A stretch of DNA of 64,000 bases from Dactylonectria macrodidyma. Taxonomy: Eukaryota > Ascomycota > Sordariomycetes > Hypocreales > Nectriaceae. The notes below the pieces were generated by a model, which worked only from the letters and a program-made list of their open reading frames with translations, was not told where the DNA came from and did no database searches. The DNA lies in NCBI GenBank assembly GCA_020744425.1, contig JAGMUV010000007.1, forward strand, positions 1,612,001 through 1,676,000, in the 5' to 3' direction. Every line of letters starts with the position of its first letter. The stretch's first letter is position 1. The position numbers and the translations under genes were made by a program. Positions 11,742 to 23,920 of this stretch are shown piece by piece.

Positions 11742-12802
11742 TTTGACGGTGATTGATTGTGCTCAATGAGAATCAAGATCAAATAAGGCGAGTTGTCCTG
11801 GCTTCCTCGTGGTGGTTCCTATCTCGCTATCTCGGTACAGTGAGATGTATACCGTGTCTATATGATATTAGCACGGCTCCGGAAAGCGGAGGGCCACAAC
11901 ACTTTATCCTCGCTTAGTGATGCTCAGGATTCAAAGTGGCGGGTTGGGCCTCGAACGGTGAAATAGGCGGTCAACTATCCCACACACACTAGTCCTATTT
12001 TGTATGTTGCCATCAAGTTCAATTGTCTCCGTCAACCGGAAGGAATAGTCAAGTACTGTGTATTTGGGAATTGTGTTATAGTATGTGAACATGAGTGAAA
12101 ACCATAAGAGTTTGGCGTTGTCTTTCCAGCAATTCACTCACCATGATTTCCACACCAGTGGACATGCCTTAGCTAGTTGTCTTATCGGGTCTGACTCTCC
12201 GAAGCGTTGACTTCCTGGGCTCGACAGCAGAGGAATATCCTAAACCAGAGGATATATCGTTACTCCCCATCATTCTCGCTGCGACTATGTTCCCGCTTTT
12301 TGAGCACAACCGTAGATAGTACTCGGAGGTCTGCCGATTTGAACCAATTGCACCATGACAAATTCCGACTTGTTAAGGCACTGAATCCTAGCAACACCAC
12401 AGCAGGAAAAGCTGCAACCCCCACCAAGGGGATCCACCGTTCCTCAATCTGCAAAACCTGCCCGGAAGCAGCGTGCCGGATGGATATTCTAAACCCGCCC
12501 AAAACCCGTGGTTGAAGACGCTCATTCGTCGAGGGAACTAGACCAGATGACGACTTCGCTGTGAAAAAGGTTCAACCTAGAACTCATAAAATATCGCCTC
12601 AACCCCCCCCAGCAACTCATGTTGTAATTACTCAGAGAGAGAATTACCTCGATTCCCGACCCCCAAGTTACTTAGGCAGTCACGCAGACATAAGACGACA
12701 CCAAACAAAAATTATCTCGCTCTCTTCAACTATCTGTCTCTCGTCTGTTTATCACTCACGCTGCTGTATTCCGCCTCTAACTGAGGGCGAACCGGGGGAT
12801 AG
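11742..12802. promoter_or_regulatory. Divergent promoter region, DAL3 / MFS transporter
   Basis: About 1.06 kb lies between two divergent starts. It holds the GATA pair described separately and otherwise no coding segment that I can support. A frame at 12207..12515 (plus) has no recognised similarity. Confidence 0.45.
11819..11832 (-). promoter_or_regulatory. Paired HGATAR sites upstream of DAL3
   Basis: On the minus strand the sequence reads CGAGATAGCGAGATAGG, that is two AGATAG sites (11832..11827 and 11824..11819) spaced 8 bp apart on the same face, about 80-90 bp before the DAL3 ATG. HGATAR is the binding consensus of AreA/NIT2-type GATA factors, which switch on allantoin genes when preferred nitrogen is absent. 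Paired sites close together are the typical functional arrangement. Occupancy is inferred, not shown. Confidence 0.55.
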
Positions 12803-14720
12803 ATGGTGTATGACCGGGTTGGCAGCGACGATGAATCCGAGCTCTCGGACATCCTAGACTCGAGAGAATGGCACGATGAACCAGGTCGCGATGCTGACCA
12901 TGACGGACTGGCACGATTAGCGACGGACCATGACGAGCCGCTGCCCTCAAGCCCTCTCGTCAAGGCCACAAACCACAATGCCCCCGTGGCATGGAGAGAT
13001 TTGCCTCGGAAACAGCAGCTCTTCGTCATCACCTTGGCCCGTATGAGCGAGCCGCTCGTTCAGTCCTCGCTGCAAGTATGAGTAACCGAAGCACTACATG
13101 AAACCGTCACCCCCGTAGCATAGACAGTCACTGACTGACATGGCCACAGGCATACATGTTTTACCAGCTCAAATGGTTCGACGAATCGCTCCCAGACTCG
13201 ACCATTTCCACGCAGGCTGGCATCCTCTACGCGAGCTTCACGGCGGCGCAATTCATCACGGCCATGCTCTGGGGCCGCGTCGCCGACTCTCCGCGTGTCG
13301 GCCGCAAGACGGTCCTGCTTATCGGCCTGTCCGGCACCTGTGTCTCATGCCTGGGATTCGGCTTTTCCACGACCTTTTGGCAGGCCCTTTTATTTCGAAC
13401 CCTTGGCGGAGTGACGAACGGCAACGTCGGTGTCATGCGAACAATGTTTGTCCCTCTTTACCTATCTTACGTTGTTGCACACATGCAAGCCTCTAACATG
13501 AGATGAATAGGATCAGCGAAATCATCCGCGAGAAGAAGTTCCAGTCACGGGCATTCCTCTTACTCCCGATGACATTCAACGTCGGCGTCATCATCGGCCC
13601 CATCCTCGGCGGTCTCCTCTCCGACCCGGCCGGGAGCTACCCGGGCCTCTTCGGCAAGGTCCCTTTCTTCCTCAAGTTCCCCTACGCAACACCCAACCTG
13701 GTCAGCTCCGTCTTTCTCGCCTGTTCAACCCTGGCCGTCTGGCTGGGTCTGGAGGAGACGCACGATGCGCTGCGAGACAAGCCGGATTTGGGCACGAGAG
13801 TCGGCCAGAAGCTCTTTTCCCTGCTCCGCTCGACGTTCTCCAAGTCTGGCGGCGTTGGATACTCCTCTGTCCCGACTTCAGATGTCGAGCTGATAGAGGG
13901 CGAGGATGCTGTGAAGCGACCCGTGAAACGCTATACCCAGCGACTTTCATTCCGGCGCATGTTCACCCGCAATGTCAGCCTGACATTGGCTGCGAACTTC
14001 CTTATGGGTGTTCATCTCGGTAGCTTCAATTCGCTCTGGTTCGTCTTCCTCTCTACACCAGTGTGGGATCCGCAGACGTCCGACCACAAACAGCGTCTCC
14101 CTTTTTTCTTCACCGGAGGGTTAGGCCTTCAACCTCAGTCCGTGGGCTTGGCCATGTCGATTCTCGGTGTCATCGGCATCACTCTTCAGCTGCTCCTCTA
14201 CCCACGAGTCTCAGCACGTCTAGGAACCATCAGGTCATGGAGGTTCTCTCTACTCTGCTTCCCCATCACATATTTCCTGGTACCCTACCTCTCGGTTGTA
14301 CCCAGCAGTGACTCATCCCCGCCACCAGCCCATAAGAGCGGAGTTCTGATATGGCTGGCCATAGTTGGCGTGCTCTCGGTCCAAGTGATGGGGCGCACCT
14401 TCGCCATCCCTGCCCAGACTATCCTCGTCAACAACTGTTCGCCGCATCCCAGCGTTCTAGGATCGATTCATGGGGTTGGACAGAGTGTGAATAGCGCGGC
14501 GAGGACAGTTGGTCCCATGATCGGAGGCGTGATTTACGGCTATGGCCTCAACGAAGGCATCGTGGGTCTTGTCTGGTGGATTATGAGTTGCATTGGCATA
14601 ATTGGGGTCTTCGCTGCTTTGCTGGTAAGGGAGGGAGATGGACACGAGATTTGGCTCGAGGGTGATGAGGAAGAGCCATTAGCTGTGGCTCCGTCGGGGG
14701 AACCGCAACGGACAGTTTAG
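12803..14720 (+). CDS. Major facilitator superfamily transporter (ZIF/multidrug type)
   Basis: Exons 12803..13075, 13150..13445 and 13511..14720 flank introns of 74 and 65 nt and give 592 residues. An acidic cytoplasmic tail of about 70 residues is followed by twelve predicted membrane segments. The MFS motif A is clear: GRVADSPRVGRK between helices 2 and 3. Helix 4 and 5 regions read RTLGGVTNGNVGVMRTM and LLLPMTFNVGVIIGPILGG, characteristic of the fungal family related to plant zinc-induced facilitator and Ycr023c-like transporters. A polar loop of about 90 residues separates the two halves. Substrate is unknown; relatives are linked to drug or metal-chelate efflux. The splice at 13445/13511 restores the conserved MRTM-ISEI join. 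Confidence 0.9.
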
Positions 14721-15160
14721 CATACGTTGCTAATACTACCCAAGGGTGCGTTTTAATACTGTGTTGAACGATGGCTGTGAATGACGAAGTATCAATCCCC
14801 ATTTCCCAATCACTCAAATACTCTCATCACTAGGGAGTCCCAACAACCGTAATTATATCATAGGTGACCAAAGTCTTTGAACAATTCAAGTTTGATTCTC
14901 CTCATTAGATTCAGTGAGTCAATCGACCTATATTTTTTCAAGCTCAGCAGGCAGTAAAGCGTGTACAATGCTTCAAAAGTACGGCACTGCCGTGACGTTA
15001 TTTTCTCCTCATATAGTCATCCAAATCACCCAAAACGCCGAACCGGATGGACACCCTTAATCCTATTCGCCCTCTTGATAGGAACTTGAATCCATCTGAC
15101 CACGACAAGGATGCCCACGGTAAACTCTGAACGCCAGGCCCTGTTTTCTGTGAGGCCAAG
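14721..15160. other. Convergent 3' region
   Basis: This 440-bp AT-rich stretch lies between the stop of the MFS gene (plus) and the stop of the cytochrome b561 gene (minus). Nothing coding is seen. Confidence 0.4.
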
Positions 15161-16780
15161 TCAAGTAAACTCCCTCGGCCGTTGCTGGCTCCCCAAGTCG
15201 AGATCCACGTCGTCATCTTTCCGATCCGATGGCCGCCAAGGCGACGGAGAAACAGGGCGGAGGCCGATATGGCTCGATGAGGCCTCGTAGCCTGGAGGAG
15301 GGTCGGACGGGTATTCGGTATGGAGCGGAGGAGGCTGCTGTTGTCGCCACGGCTCTGGGTGGTGGTAGCCCTGTGCTCCAGGCATGCCCACCGGGCCTCG
15401 ATTCTTGCTGTGAAGATACTTTTGACCAAACATGAGGACTAGGGAAAGGAAAAACATGAAGATGACGATGGCGGCAAGAATCATGCCATATTTCCGGTTG
15501 ACAGCAAATGTGAAGCCGCTGTGACTGAATTAGCAACGGCTGGGGGAAAGTCAATCACAGGTTGAACACGTACATGAAGCAATTCATGATGCCGATGAAA
15601 ATGATGATGCGCCCGACCCAAATGTGAATCATGCCATACTTGGTAGGGCACTGCGTCTTCTTATATTGGGTGTGATGGAAAAAGCCCAAGCCAAATTGCA
15701 CAAGCAGTAGACCAATGATGGCAAAGCCGATCATCTGGTGAGAAGAGTCGAAGCTGCGGGACTAGAATTGATGTTAGCGGCCTCACCGTTGCCATGAGCT
15801 GGGGTTAACCTACCCTCTGATAGTAGAAGCTGTTGACGATGCCCAGGGCAGTGCCTAAGAAAGCACCAACCATGGCGACCGACTGGTTCAGGGCATGCCA
15901 CTTCCAATTGCCGCGGACCCTGAGCAGGCCGACACCAAAGGGCATGAGAACGGCGATACACACAATCATGACGGCGCCGTGCAGAGGCGTCTTCCAATTG
16001 GCTGCGGCCTTCTTGAAGGTGATGTTGTCCACGCCGTCGCTCTTGGAGTTAGCGGCCAAGGCCGGCGCCTTGGTGCTAGTGGTCTCAGTCCGTCCCACGT
16101 CGATGGTGAAGGTGCCGTATCCTTCGTGGTACTTGAGCGGGGCATCTTTTCTGTTGCTGTGGAAGCCTTCTTTGGGGCCGTAGGCGTATATTGCCTTGAC
16201 GCTGGGCGACGACACGTCCATATATCCGCTGTGCGTGCCACCAGCGGGCCAGCTGCGACAATGCTTTGTACAACGCACGGTGACGGTCATGTATCCATCA
16301 TCGAGACCAGTGCCATTGAGCAGTTCGTACTCCATTTCGTCGAAATACTTGGGTTCGTAGTTGCCGTACGCGAGGCGGGGGGAGAAGGTGACACCTGTGG
16401 TGGCCGCGTTTCTGTAGATCATAAGGTAGAGAGCACCCGGCATATCGTCGCTGCCGAGACCGACGGCAGCCCAGGATCTGCTCTGGGGAGTGCGCAGGGT
16501 GAAGTAGACATCGGTGTCGTGGTTTTCGGCGATGGTGATGGCGAATGCGACGTCGCCGTTGGCCGAGACAAAGGTCGATTGGCTAGTGTCATTGTTTTCC
16601 TTAGCTAGGACAGAGGGCAGAAAAGCTGGACGAAGCAGACGCTGGGGTTAGTCGAAGAGCTTACTACGATTTGCGCAGAAGCTCATAGAGACTTGCGCGC
16701 ATCGAGAGAGTGTCAGATGAAGGGAGCGACGAACCTGTAGCCGTAGCTAGGGCAACGCGCCCGAGATTGCGAAGCAGCAT
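15161..16780 (-). CDS. DOMON (CDH-type cytochrome) and cytochrome b561 membrane redox protein
   Basis: Exons 16780..16735, 16625..15814, 15761..15574 and 15518..15161 (introns 109, 52, 55 nt) encode 467 residues. A signal peptide (MLLRNLGRVALATATAFLPS) is followed by a CBD9/DOMON haem domain, residues about 22-190, containing SRSWAAVGLGSDDMPGALY. A cytochrome b561 ferric-reductase-like domain covers about 220-370 with five helices. Candidate haem His residues lie in KTPLHGAVM, KWHALNQSV, SSHQMIGF and MIHIWVGR. A proline-rich cytosolic tail ends the protein. The family moves electrons across the membrane, often to reduce iron or other acceptors outside; partner and substrate are unknown. The splices are supported by helix continuity, for example MNCFI to GFTFAVNRKYG. 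Confidence 0.9.
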
Positions 16781-17986
16781 GATGGTCGTCGAGAACCGAG
16801 AGACCAGAGGCTCGAGACGCAGGCTCAAGATGCTGGCTGCCAATAGGGAGGAGCAAGGATGAGAAGCAAGATGGTGAAGGAGGCAAGATGCCACCTAAGA
16901 AACGAGGAGCAGAAGCGGACAGGAAATAGCCATGACAACACGGACTACGATTCGTATGTGATAAAGTGGCTTTTCAGTCCTACGCCGGAAAGGAGGTGCG
17001 GCCACTGACTTTGAGGACTGAGGCACAACGCGTTGAGCTAAGTTACTACGTGCAGTTTGTGGGTGGTTCGGATTCACAGCTAATTTCGCCAGCCAGGATC
17101 GTCTCGCTTTTGGCTTTGTGGGAACAGCAGCAGCCTCTTTCGTATCCCACAGCAACACTAGAACTGTAGTGGAAAGTCGTGCGAATCGTGTTTGTTTTGC
17201 TTCTTCCTGCGAGCGGCGGCTTCGTTCCCAGACGGACTGCATTTGGAGTATCATGTCAGCGTCATGACAACGTCCATCCATCATTCACAGGTACCCGCCA
17301 CTAGCCTAAGCACCAAGTCATTTATGGTGTTCCAACACGTCAAAAAGGTTGGCCAAGTGCCCTGTATTTCTTTGGAGCGGGTACCCACTGACAGCTCCCC
17401 ATACGCTATGACAACCCCGAGATTGGTGTAGCTCCAGCCATTAAAAAACAAGCCAAGGCCAATCCGGAGGCGTCTGAATCTCCGCTGACCAAAACAACCC
17501 CTGAATGATTGTTGGTTTCCGAGGTTTAAAGTTGCCTTGCCTTACAGGGGACAAGCCGAGGTGGCGTGCATCCGAGAAACAAGGCACGTACCCGCTAATT
17601 ATTATGGTGAACTTCCTTGGAACCCGCTCAGGAATTTGCAGCAATAAACATGCTCGAGCACTGACAGCTGTCCTTGAGCATTGGGTATTCGGAAAATTCA
17701 GACTGAAGATTAGGTAAATAAACATTAATTATTTCGTGTATGTAAGAGGTATATTCAAGTCACAGATAACCAGCCCATTGCGTTTCAATATGTCAGTCTC
17801 CATCGTGCAGGGCGTCTTGCATGTGTGAACGCATCGAGGGACTAGTCGTGGTGCGGAGTCCTTGTCGGTTATCTCGTTGAGAGCCAAATAAATACGGAGC
17901 TTAAATCGAATAGACACTCATTGCATGCAAATATGAGCTCGATGAAACAGATTTAGTGATCCACTTCGCAACATCCGCAGCGCCGT
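16781..17986. other. Intergenic, no gene recognised
   Basis: This 1.2-kb stretch holds the promoter of the cytochrome b561 gene and the 3' side of the PLC-like gene. A 129-codon ATG frame on the minus strand (17284..16895) ends just before the cytochrome gene, but has no known domain and is more likely leader sequence. The 17300-17980 part shows nothing. Confidence 0.4.
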
Positions 17987-18942
17987 TTACAAGCCATTCA
18001 ACGACACTTGCATCTCAATCGCATCTCCAATATTGATCCAATCCAACTATCACACTAACTGTTAGTCCCAAATCCAGGACAAACGTTTGTCAAACTCACT
18101 AGAACGACGTTGGGTCTCTTTCCCCATTGGCCTTCACACAAATCAACCTGTTTCTGGATCGACTCTTCCGAGTTGGTCTTGGGTGCATCGATCTGATTTG
18201 GAATCACAATGCCGAAAATGTCGTAGTTGAGCATGTGGTTCATCATGCCCATTAACTGGGTAGGGTCGCCGTTTTCTGGGCGGTCGACCTCGCAGGTCGG
18301 GAAATCGGCGTCCGTTTCACCAAAAGGCGTCTCCCAGAAGTAATCAAACTCGTTGATGATATAGTCGACTTGGCTCTCATCCATGTGGTAATCTTGTTGA
18401 TGTCAACTTGTGTGCTTTCTACAGGTGAGATGTCACATACCCATGAAGACTACTAGCCGTGTCCCCGCATCTAGGAGCTCTTGGAGGGTTGGCCATTCTT
18501 CAAGCGCCATCTTCTTCTCAGGATGCAAAACGTATTGCTTCAACCCTGTGCTGTTAAAGGCGTCATCAAATTTTGTTATGGCAATGGCATCGATGTTGGT
18601 GATGAGCAATGTCACCACCTCGTCTGGGTTGTCATCCATCCAGTCGGCAACTTCCTGCAGATACTGTGTCAAGGGGCCTTCATCGAGTTGTTCGCAAAAT
18701 GTATGACACATCTCAATCTCGCCATCTTTGTCCTGCGTCTGTGCTTGGAGGAACCGCACGCCAAGGTCCAGTTGCTCAGTTACTGACTTATACTGGTTGT
18801 GCACTGGTGTCACGCCGACAAAGGCGCTGTTATGTGAACCCACAAAGGTAATATCTGAATACTTGCGGCTGCACAGATCATCATGGCCGTTGCAGGCAGC
18901 CAACGCGGCCCCAAAAAAAGGGAGAACGGATAGTGAACGCAT
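17987..18942 (-). CDS. Secreted PLC-like phosphodiesterase (PI-PLC X domain fold)
   Basis: Exons 18942..18441, 18392..18100 and 18046..17987 (introns 48 and 53 nt) encode 284 residues. A signal peptide, MRSLSVLPFFGAALAA, leads into a cysteine-containing mature start CNGHDDLCSRKY. The TIM-barrel PLC-like fold shows catalytic-type His residues in FVGSHNSA (about 37) and EMCHTFC (about 80), plus DNPDEVVTLLITN, VVFMDYHMDES and FDYFWETPFG. Reading straight through the second intron would give a false tail; splicing at GTGAGT..GATAG, with a GGGACTAACA branch site, gives the family-like end VVL-LDWINIGDAIEM. Fungal relatives are secreted but the substrate is not established. An in-frame ATG 33 codons upstream was rejected because it would hide the signal peptide. 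Confidence 0.9.
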
Positions 18943-20284
18943 GATATAAGGCAAAGAGAGCTTGGAGGAAACAATTGCGGAATCACAATAATCTGGATGA
19001 TCGACACATATGTGGGTGGGCAGAGACATTGATATATACATGTTAGGGAACCAACACCTTTTCTAATTGCGGATCTGGCGTATCCTTGGAAGAAGTGCGC
19101 ACTTGGGCGAATCACACAGGCACAATTCAACCTTGACACCAAAAAGAGCAATATGGCCTTGAGCTAGGGTCATCCGCTGTTCTGTCTCTCACATGTTGGA
19201 AGTGTGGACATGGATCGTGGGCATGGAGAGTGGCGCAGGTGTGCCATTCTCATGCCTTTGTTATGCGGAACATGTTCCCTTTCGGCAGGTGCTGGATGAC
19301 CCAGGGTTGCAATAGTCGCCATAACAGGAGAAGGATAAACGTGGTGGCTGAACCGCCCTGGCAGCGTGAAGGAGTGGCTGTGGAGGTTGATTCGATGGTG
19401 ACCTGTTTGGTGGGCGTGAAGTGAAACATGGGGGAGCACTATGCCGGGTTCAACAAGGGGTGTTGGTCGAAGGACGGAGATGGTTCGCGGACGGAACAAG
19501 GCACTAATAAGAATAAGTGGGAATTTGTTTGGTGCACGAGGTCGTTAGGTTGCAGTCGGCCTTGACCAGGTTTCATACGCGTAGAGCAATCCGCTCGCAT
19601 TGATGTGGATTGATTCTTTAGACGGAGGGATGCCTGGATGCGCATCTGTCAAGGGCCTTGATGTAATTAGAGCATGGGTGCTTGTCTCTAGCTTACCTTG
19701 TGATTGACTCCAATCCTGCACTGGACTACCTGCTGATTGCAAGTCGATCCAAGGGCCGCAATGTTGATGTCTTTCAGAGTGTTGAATCTTATTCACATGC
19801 CCAATGGCGGAAACAATAAAGTGGACGTGGCGAATGACCGAGGATGGATGTCAAGATGCTGTGTGCCTTAATTAGTAGAAAGGATCTGGAATGGGTGGAC
19901 GGGATGCAAGCCAGCATCGTTTGGAGGCGTTGAATAGATGCATTGCCTGGTCTTTGATTGGTGTTGACGACTCAAAGCTGCTAGACTGAAAAGCCATTTG
20001 CTTCCTAGTAATAACCTTAGGCAGAGAAATTCCGTCAGTCCAGTAAAGTAAGGTAGTAAGGCAACAACGGCCCTGCGGGATTCGAGACCCACTCTGACGC
20101 AGGCGCATCCGGCTTCCACAATGGTACATTGGAACTACGTACATCCTTTCAACAGCGCGCCCGACGATCCTTCAAACGAAGTGGCCACGTCTTTGACTGT
20201 CTTGCAACTTCAACTTCCAACAACCGCGAATATATATGAGCCTTCGGCATCACCAAAGCATCCTGTGATGCTACCGCGCCTACC
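18943..20284. promoter_or_regulatory. Divergent region, PLC-like gene / DnaJ gene
   Basis: About 1.3 kb lies between two divergent starts. Many short frames occur on both strands, none with a recognised domain. Presumed to hold both promoters. Confidence 0.4.
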
Positions 20285-21466
20285 ATGTCCGGATATCTCT
20301 CCATGCTAGGCTGGGCATTCCTGCCCGGTGTATGTTTCCCCACTACGCTCTCCCATCTTCTCCAGTTGGATACGACACCGCACCATTATCTACAGCATCA
20401 CAATAGCTAACGCGTTCTCCCTCGACAGCTCGCAACCTCTTGGATCCAGACCATCTACTATGGCATTACCATCCGCGCCGGCGATCCCAGGCCTGCTCCC
20501 GGCTCCGCTCGCTTCAACTCTCACCGTCGCATTATTCACATCCTCGTCATCGCCACCTACCTTCTCTATACTATTTACGAGGCCGACTACGACCAGCGCC
20601 GCGAACCATCATACTATGCCGACCTCGGCGTCTCATTTACAGCACAAGACCGCGAAGTAAAATCACGATTCCGCCGCCTTGCCGCTCTCCACCATCCAGA
20701 CAAGGTTGGCGCCGACGCGCCAGACTCGGCCGCCTTCTTCATGCACCTTAAGCTGGCTAGCGATACACTCCAGGACACAGCAAAGCGCTTTGCCTACGAG
20801 CGCTTCGGGCCCGATATCGCGCGCTGGCAGAAGTGCATCACCATCAAAGACTTTGTGTCGCGCGGTGTTATCTCTGGTATCCTACCACATTATGGCGTTG
20901 CCGCCGCCTCTATCTACGTCCTCGGTCTGTTTGGCTACATGGAGTTTGGCAAATACTACCGCTGGCTCATCCTCCTCACTTTGTGTGTCTTTGAGCTTCA
21001 CACCGTTACACGCCCTGATTTCCCTCCCTTTGTGAGAGCTATGAACGCTGTTCTCACCCAGGTTACTTCTCACCATCCTTACCTACCCTTCCAAATAATA
21101 TCATTAGCCCGAAAGCTCACCCTCACCGTCTACATTGCGCTTGCCCAAATCGGCCCGCTCGTATCTACACATTTTGGCGGCGATCAGAAGGCTGCCGCCG
21201 AGACCGAGGAGAAGGCGCTCAAGCAGAATCTGGATCGGCTACAGGCGTTTGTCAAGCATGTTGATGACGATGCTGTGCGGCTATTAGAAATGGAGTTGGC
21301 CCCATACAAAGGCGATTCAGAGGCAACATCTAATCTACAGGGCAAGATGAGAGAGTGGCTAGTGCAGAATACTATCCGAGCCGACCCCATGGTTAGGGAT
21401 GCGCTGGGGACGTCGTTAAAGCGTAGGAGAGTTGATGCTCCATCCGGAGCCAAGGGGAATCGATAG
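20285..21466 (+). CDS. Membrane-associated J-domain (DnaJ) protein
   Basis: Exon 1 (20285..20329, 15 codons) and exon 2 (20429..21466) flank a 99-nt intron and give 360 residues. The N-terminus MSGYLSMLGWAFLPG-LATSWIQ is hydrophobic, and ILVIATYLLYTIYEADYDQR forms a membrane segment. A J domain follows at about residues 80-145: SYYADLGVSFTAQDREVKSRFRRLAALHHPDK, with the essential HPD tripeptide at about 104-106. Two or three more hydrophobic stretches follow (SIYVLGLFGYMEFGKYYRWLILLTLC). The C-terminus is basic (SLKRRRVDAP). J proteins stimulate Hsp70 ATPase; this family is probably in the ER or another internal membrane, but the location is inferred. No G/F-rich or zinc domain is present, so it is a type III J protein. 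Confidence 0.88.
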
Positions 21467-21692
21467 AATGTGGACCGACGTAATCGATCGAATACGTAAA
21501 TAGACCAAAGACTTAACATTTACACACGATGACGGAACCGATGTACTGGAGAAATGTGCGGGTTGAATACCGACGATCTATTTATTATATACCCTGACTC
21601 CCATGCACTACGTAGCATGCATCATTACACTGCTACACTGTGCCTCCTCTATGATGTTTGCGCGCTGCGCTTATTACAAATATGTGTTTCTT

Positions 21693-23618
21693 CTACAGTC
21701 TTTGTGCGCCCCTCGTCTCGATAGGAATCATACACATGCCAACAAACGCTGACAAGATTAACGCCGCAGACAAGTAGATGGGTGTGGTGGCACCATCTCC
21801 GGGGATCGTGGCCGCGAGTACGGGTGCCATTAGGCCTGTTACGCGGTTGAGGAAGCTCGCGACACCTGTGCCGGCGCCGCGAACGGGTCCGGGGAAGATC
21901 TCTGGGGTGAAGGCGTACAGCACTCCGTACATGATGTTCTGAGAGAAGGCTTCGACGCAGGAGAAGAAGAGCTGCGCGGACGGGGTGGTGCCGTAGACGA
22001 CGAAGAGGAAGAGGAAGATGGCGGAAACCAAGGTGGAGCTGGCGAGGGTGCCACGGCGGCCGAGGAAAGGTGAAGGGTGATCGACGAGGTACGCGGCCAG
22101 GAGGCTGCCGGGGACGCCCATTATGGACGTGATGGCATAGTTTCTGTACGTGGCCGCGGAGATGGTAGCCGTCTCGGATTGGAACGTGTCGGCATCTTCG
22201 TCCGAGTGCTGACGGGCAAAGAACTGAGGAAGGAAGGCGTTGAATAAGGGGTAGCCCATGCCTATGGTTGCCCAGCAGAACCAGATGAGAGATGTAGTTA
22301 GGCCAAGAGTCTTAGTCTTGAATAGCGGTCGAAGACGACCCGCGGAGAACCCCTTGAGCTTCTCCCCAATGACGCCGGAAGTGGCATACGAAGGCACCCG
22401 CGGCACCGCGCTGGAGCTCCCGGGCTCGTCCTCACTGCAAGCGACCTGGTCGAGGATCTCCGACGTCAGCCAGGTCCTGGTGTGGTTGCGGAACGCGATG
22501 CCATGGACAACGGCGACGGCCTCTCGCTGGCGGCCCTTGTTGAGGAGGAACTTGGGCGACTCGAAGAGGTGGAAGACGAAGAAGCGGACAACGAACATGG
22601 CAAAGGTGACGATGCCAATGGTGACAACAAAGTACCGCCAGCCCTGCTCGACGGGCCAGTGGGCGATGAAGTACCAGGCGACGAGCGACGAGCCGAGCTG
22701 GCCGATGGGCCACCAGACGGATAAGAGGGTCAGCAGCGCGCTGGAGGCGTCCGGGAGGAACTCGAGGAACAGGGCGCCGTCGACGGGCAGGCTGCCGCCG
22801 ACGCCGAAACCGAGGGCGCCGAAGAGGGCGCATACGACAGACCAGCTCTGGGCGTAGGCGGCCGCGATGCCGAAGACACTGGTGATGAGCAGCGTCGTGT
22901 TGAAGGCCACACGCCTCCCAAGGAAATCGGATCCGATGCCCCAGAAGAAGCTGCCAGCCGACAGGCCCAGGAACAGGGCGCTCGTCGTGTAGCGGACCGT
23001 CTTCTCGTCAACGCCAAACTCGGCTGAGAGGGATGGGAGAGTGAGGGAAACTCCCTAGAGGGTATTTGTTAGTTGGCAAACAAAATACACGGACACTTCG
23101 GGTGAACTGCTCACTTGTAGCCACAGACTAAGTCTCTTTGTTAGCACAGCCCTTCGTGTATCGCACAACTATGGATCAGACTTACTTATCAGCAAACCAT
23201 CCGAAGCCACAGAGGACGAAGAGTTGCCAATTGTAACTTCCCATGCCAATATCTCCGATGGCTTTGTTGATGAGTTTTGACTTGACTATAAACTCTGTCA
23301 GTTCAGTTCATTGTCCCGTATACATTTCAACTCACTTTCATATGTCGTCCACTGCCCCTGCCGTCCTTCTCTCATTTCCCTGCGCAGACCTTCGACCGTA
23401 TACTCGCCGGCATTCTTCTGGAGCATGCCTTGCATCTCATAATCCCCATCATTGATCTCCTCGATATCCTCGTCATTATGGAGGCTTTGAGCGCTCGCCT
23501 TGTTACCCGATTTAGCTGATTGAGTATAGAGATGAGCCTGCTCAAGGGGAATGAGAACCCCAACGTAGTCATCGACTGATTCGACATGCCCCGTGCCTAG
23601 ATGCCATGTGATTCTCAT
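21693..23618 (-). CDS. MFS transporter, SV2/sugar-porter-like
   Basis: Exons 23618..23336, 23285..23186, 23127..23115 and 23054..21693 (introns 50, 58 and 60 nt) encode 585 residues. Exon 3 is only 13 nt and codes for the LWLQ of the conserved string GFGWFADN-LWLQ-GVSLTLPSL, which confirms it. A cytosolic acidic N-terminus of about 100 residues precedes twelve membrane segments. Motif A-like GIGSDFLGRR follows helix 2 and ENIMYGVLYAFTPEIFPGPVRG-type residues (AFTPEIFPGPVRGAGTG) mark helix 10-11, as in the SV2/NiaP-like MFS branch. Substrate is unknown; nicotinate, organic acid or sugar transport are possibilities. A tandem repeat array with CCAAT and TGACGTAA motifs lies 300-800 bp upstream. 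Confidence 0.9.
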
Positions 23619-23920
23619 CGCTGCAATCGTTCCCGTGAAATTCCGTCCCAGCCGACTTCACTGAACAACGGCATGTGTAACGCTTCTGAGAGAGATGTAG
23701 TACACAGGAGACGCAAACCGCAGGCGGTCTGCCCAGAAGAGCCTTGAGGAACGAAGTTAGAGACGAAAATCTCCTCATCTACTGATCGGTATTGCCGCAA
23801 GAGCTAGAAGAGATGGTATGTGCTTGCCACTTGCTACAATTAGTTATCTTTCCTCTTTCGTATAAGGCGTAAGGCGTTGTAGAAAAAGACCAGTACGGCG
23901 GGTTTGGTCAGGCGTCAAGG

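Noticed and set aside
16895..17284. 129-codon ATG frame upstream of the cytochrome b561 gene
   Set aside because: No domain or signal is recognised; it lies where the promoter and leader should be.
20080..20100. GGGATTCGAGACCC resembling a T-arm
   Set aside because: The stem does not pair around a proper T loop, and no A box lies at the right distance on either strand.
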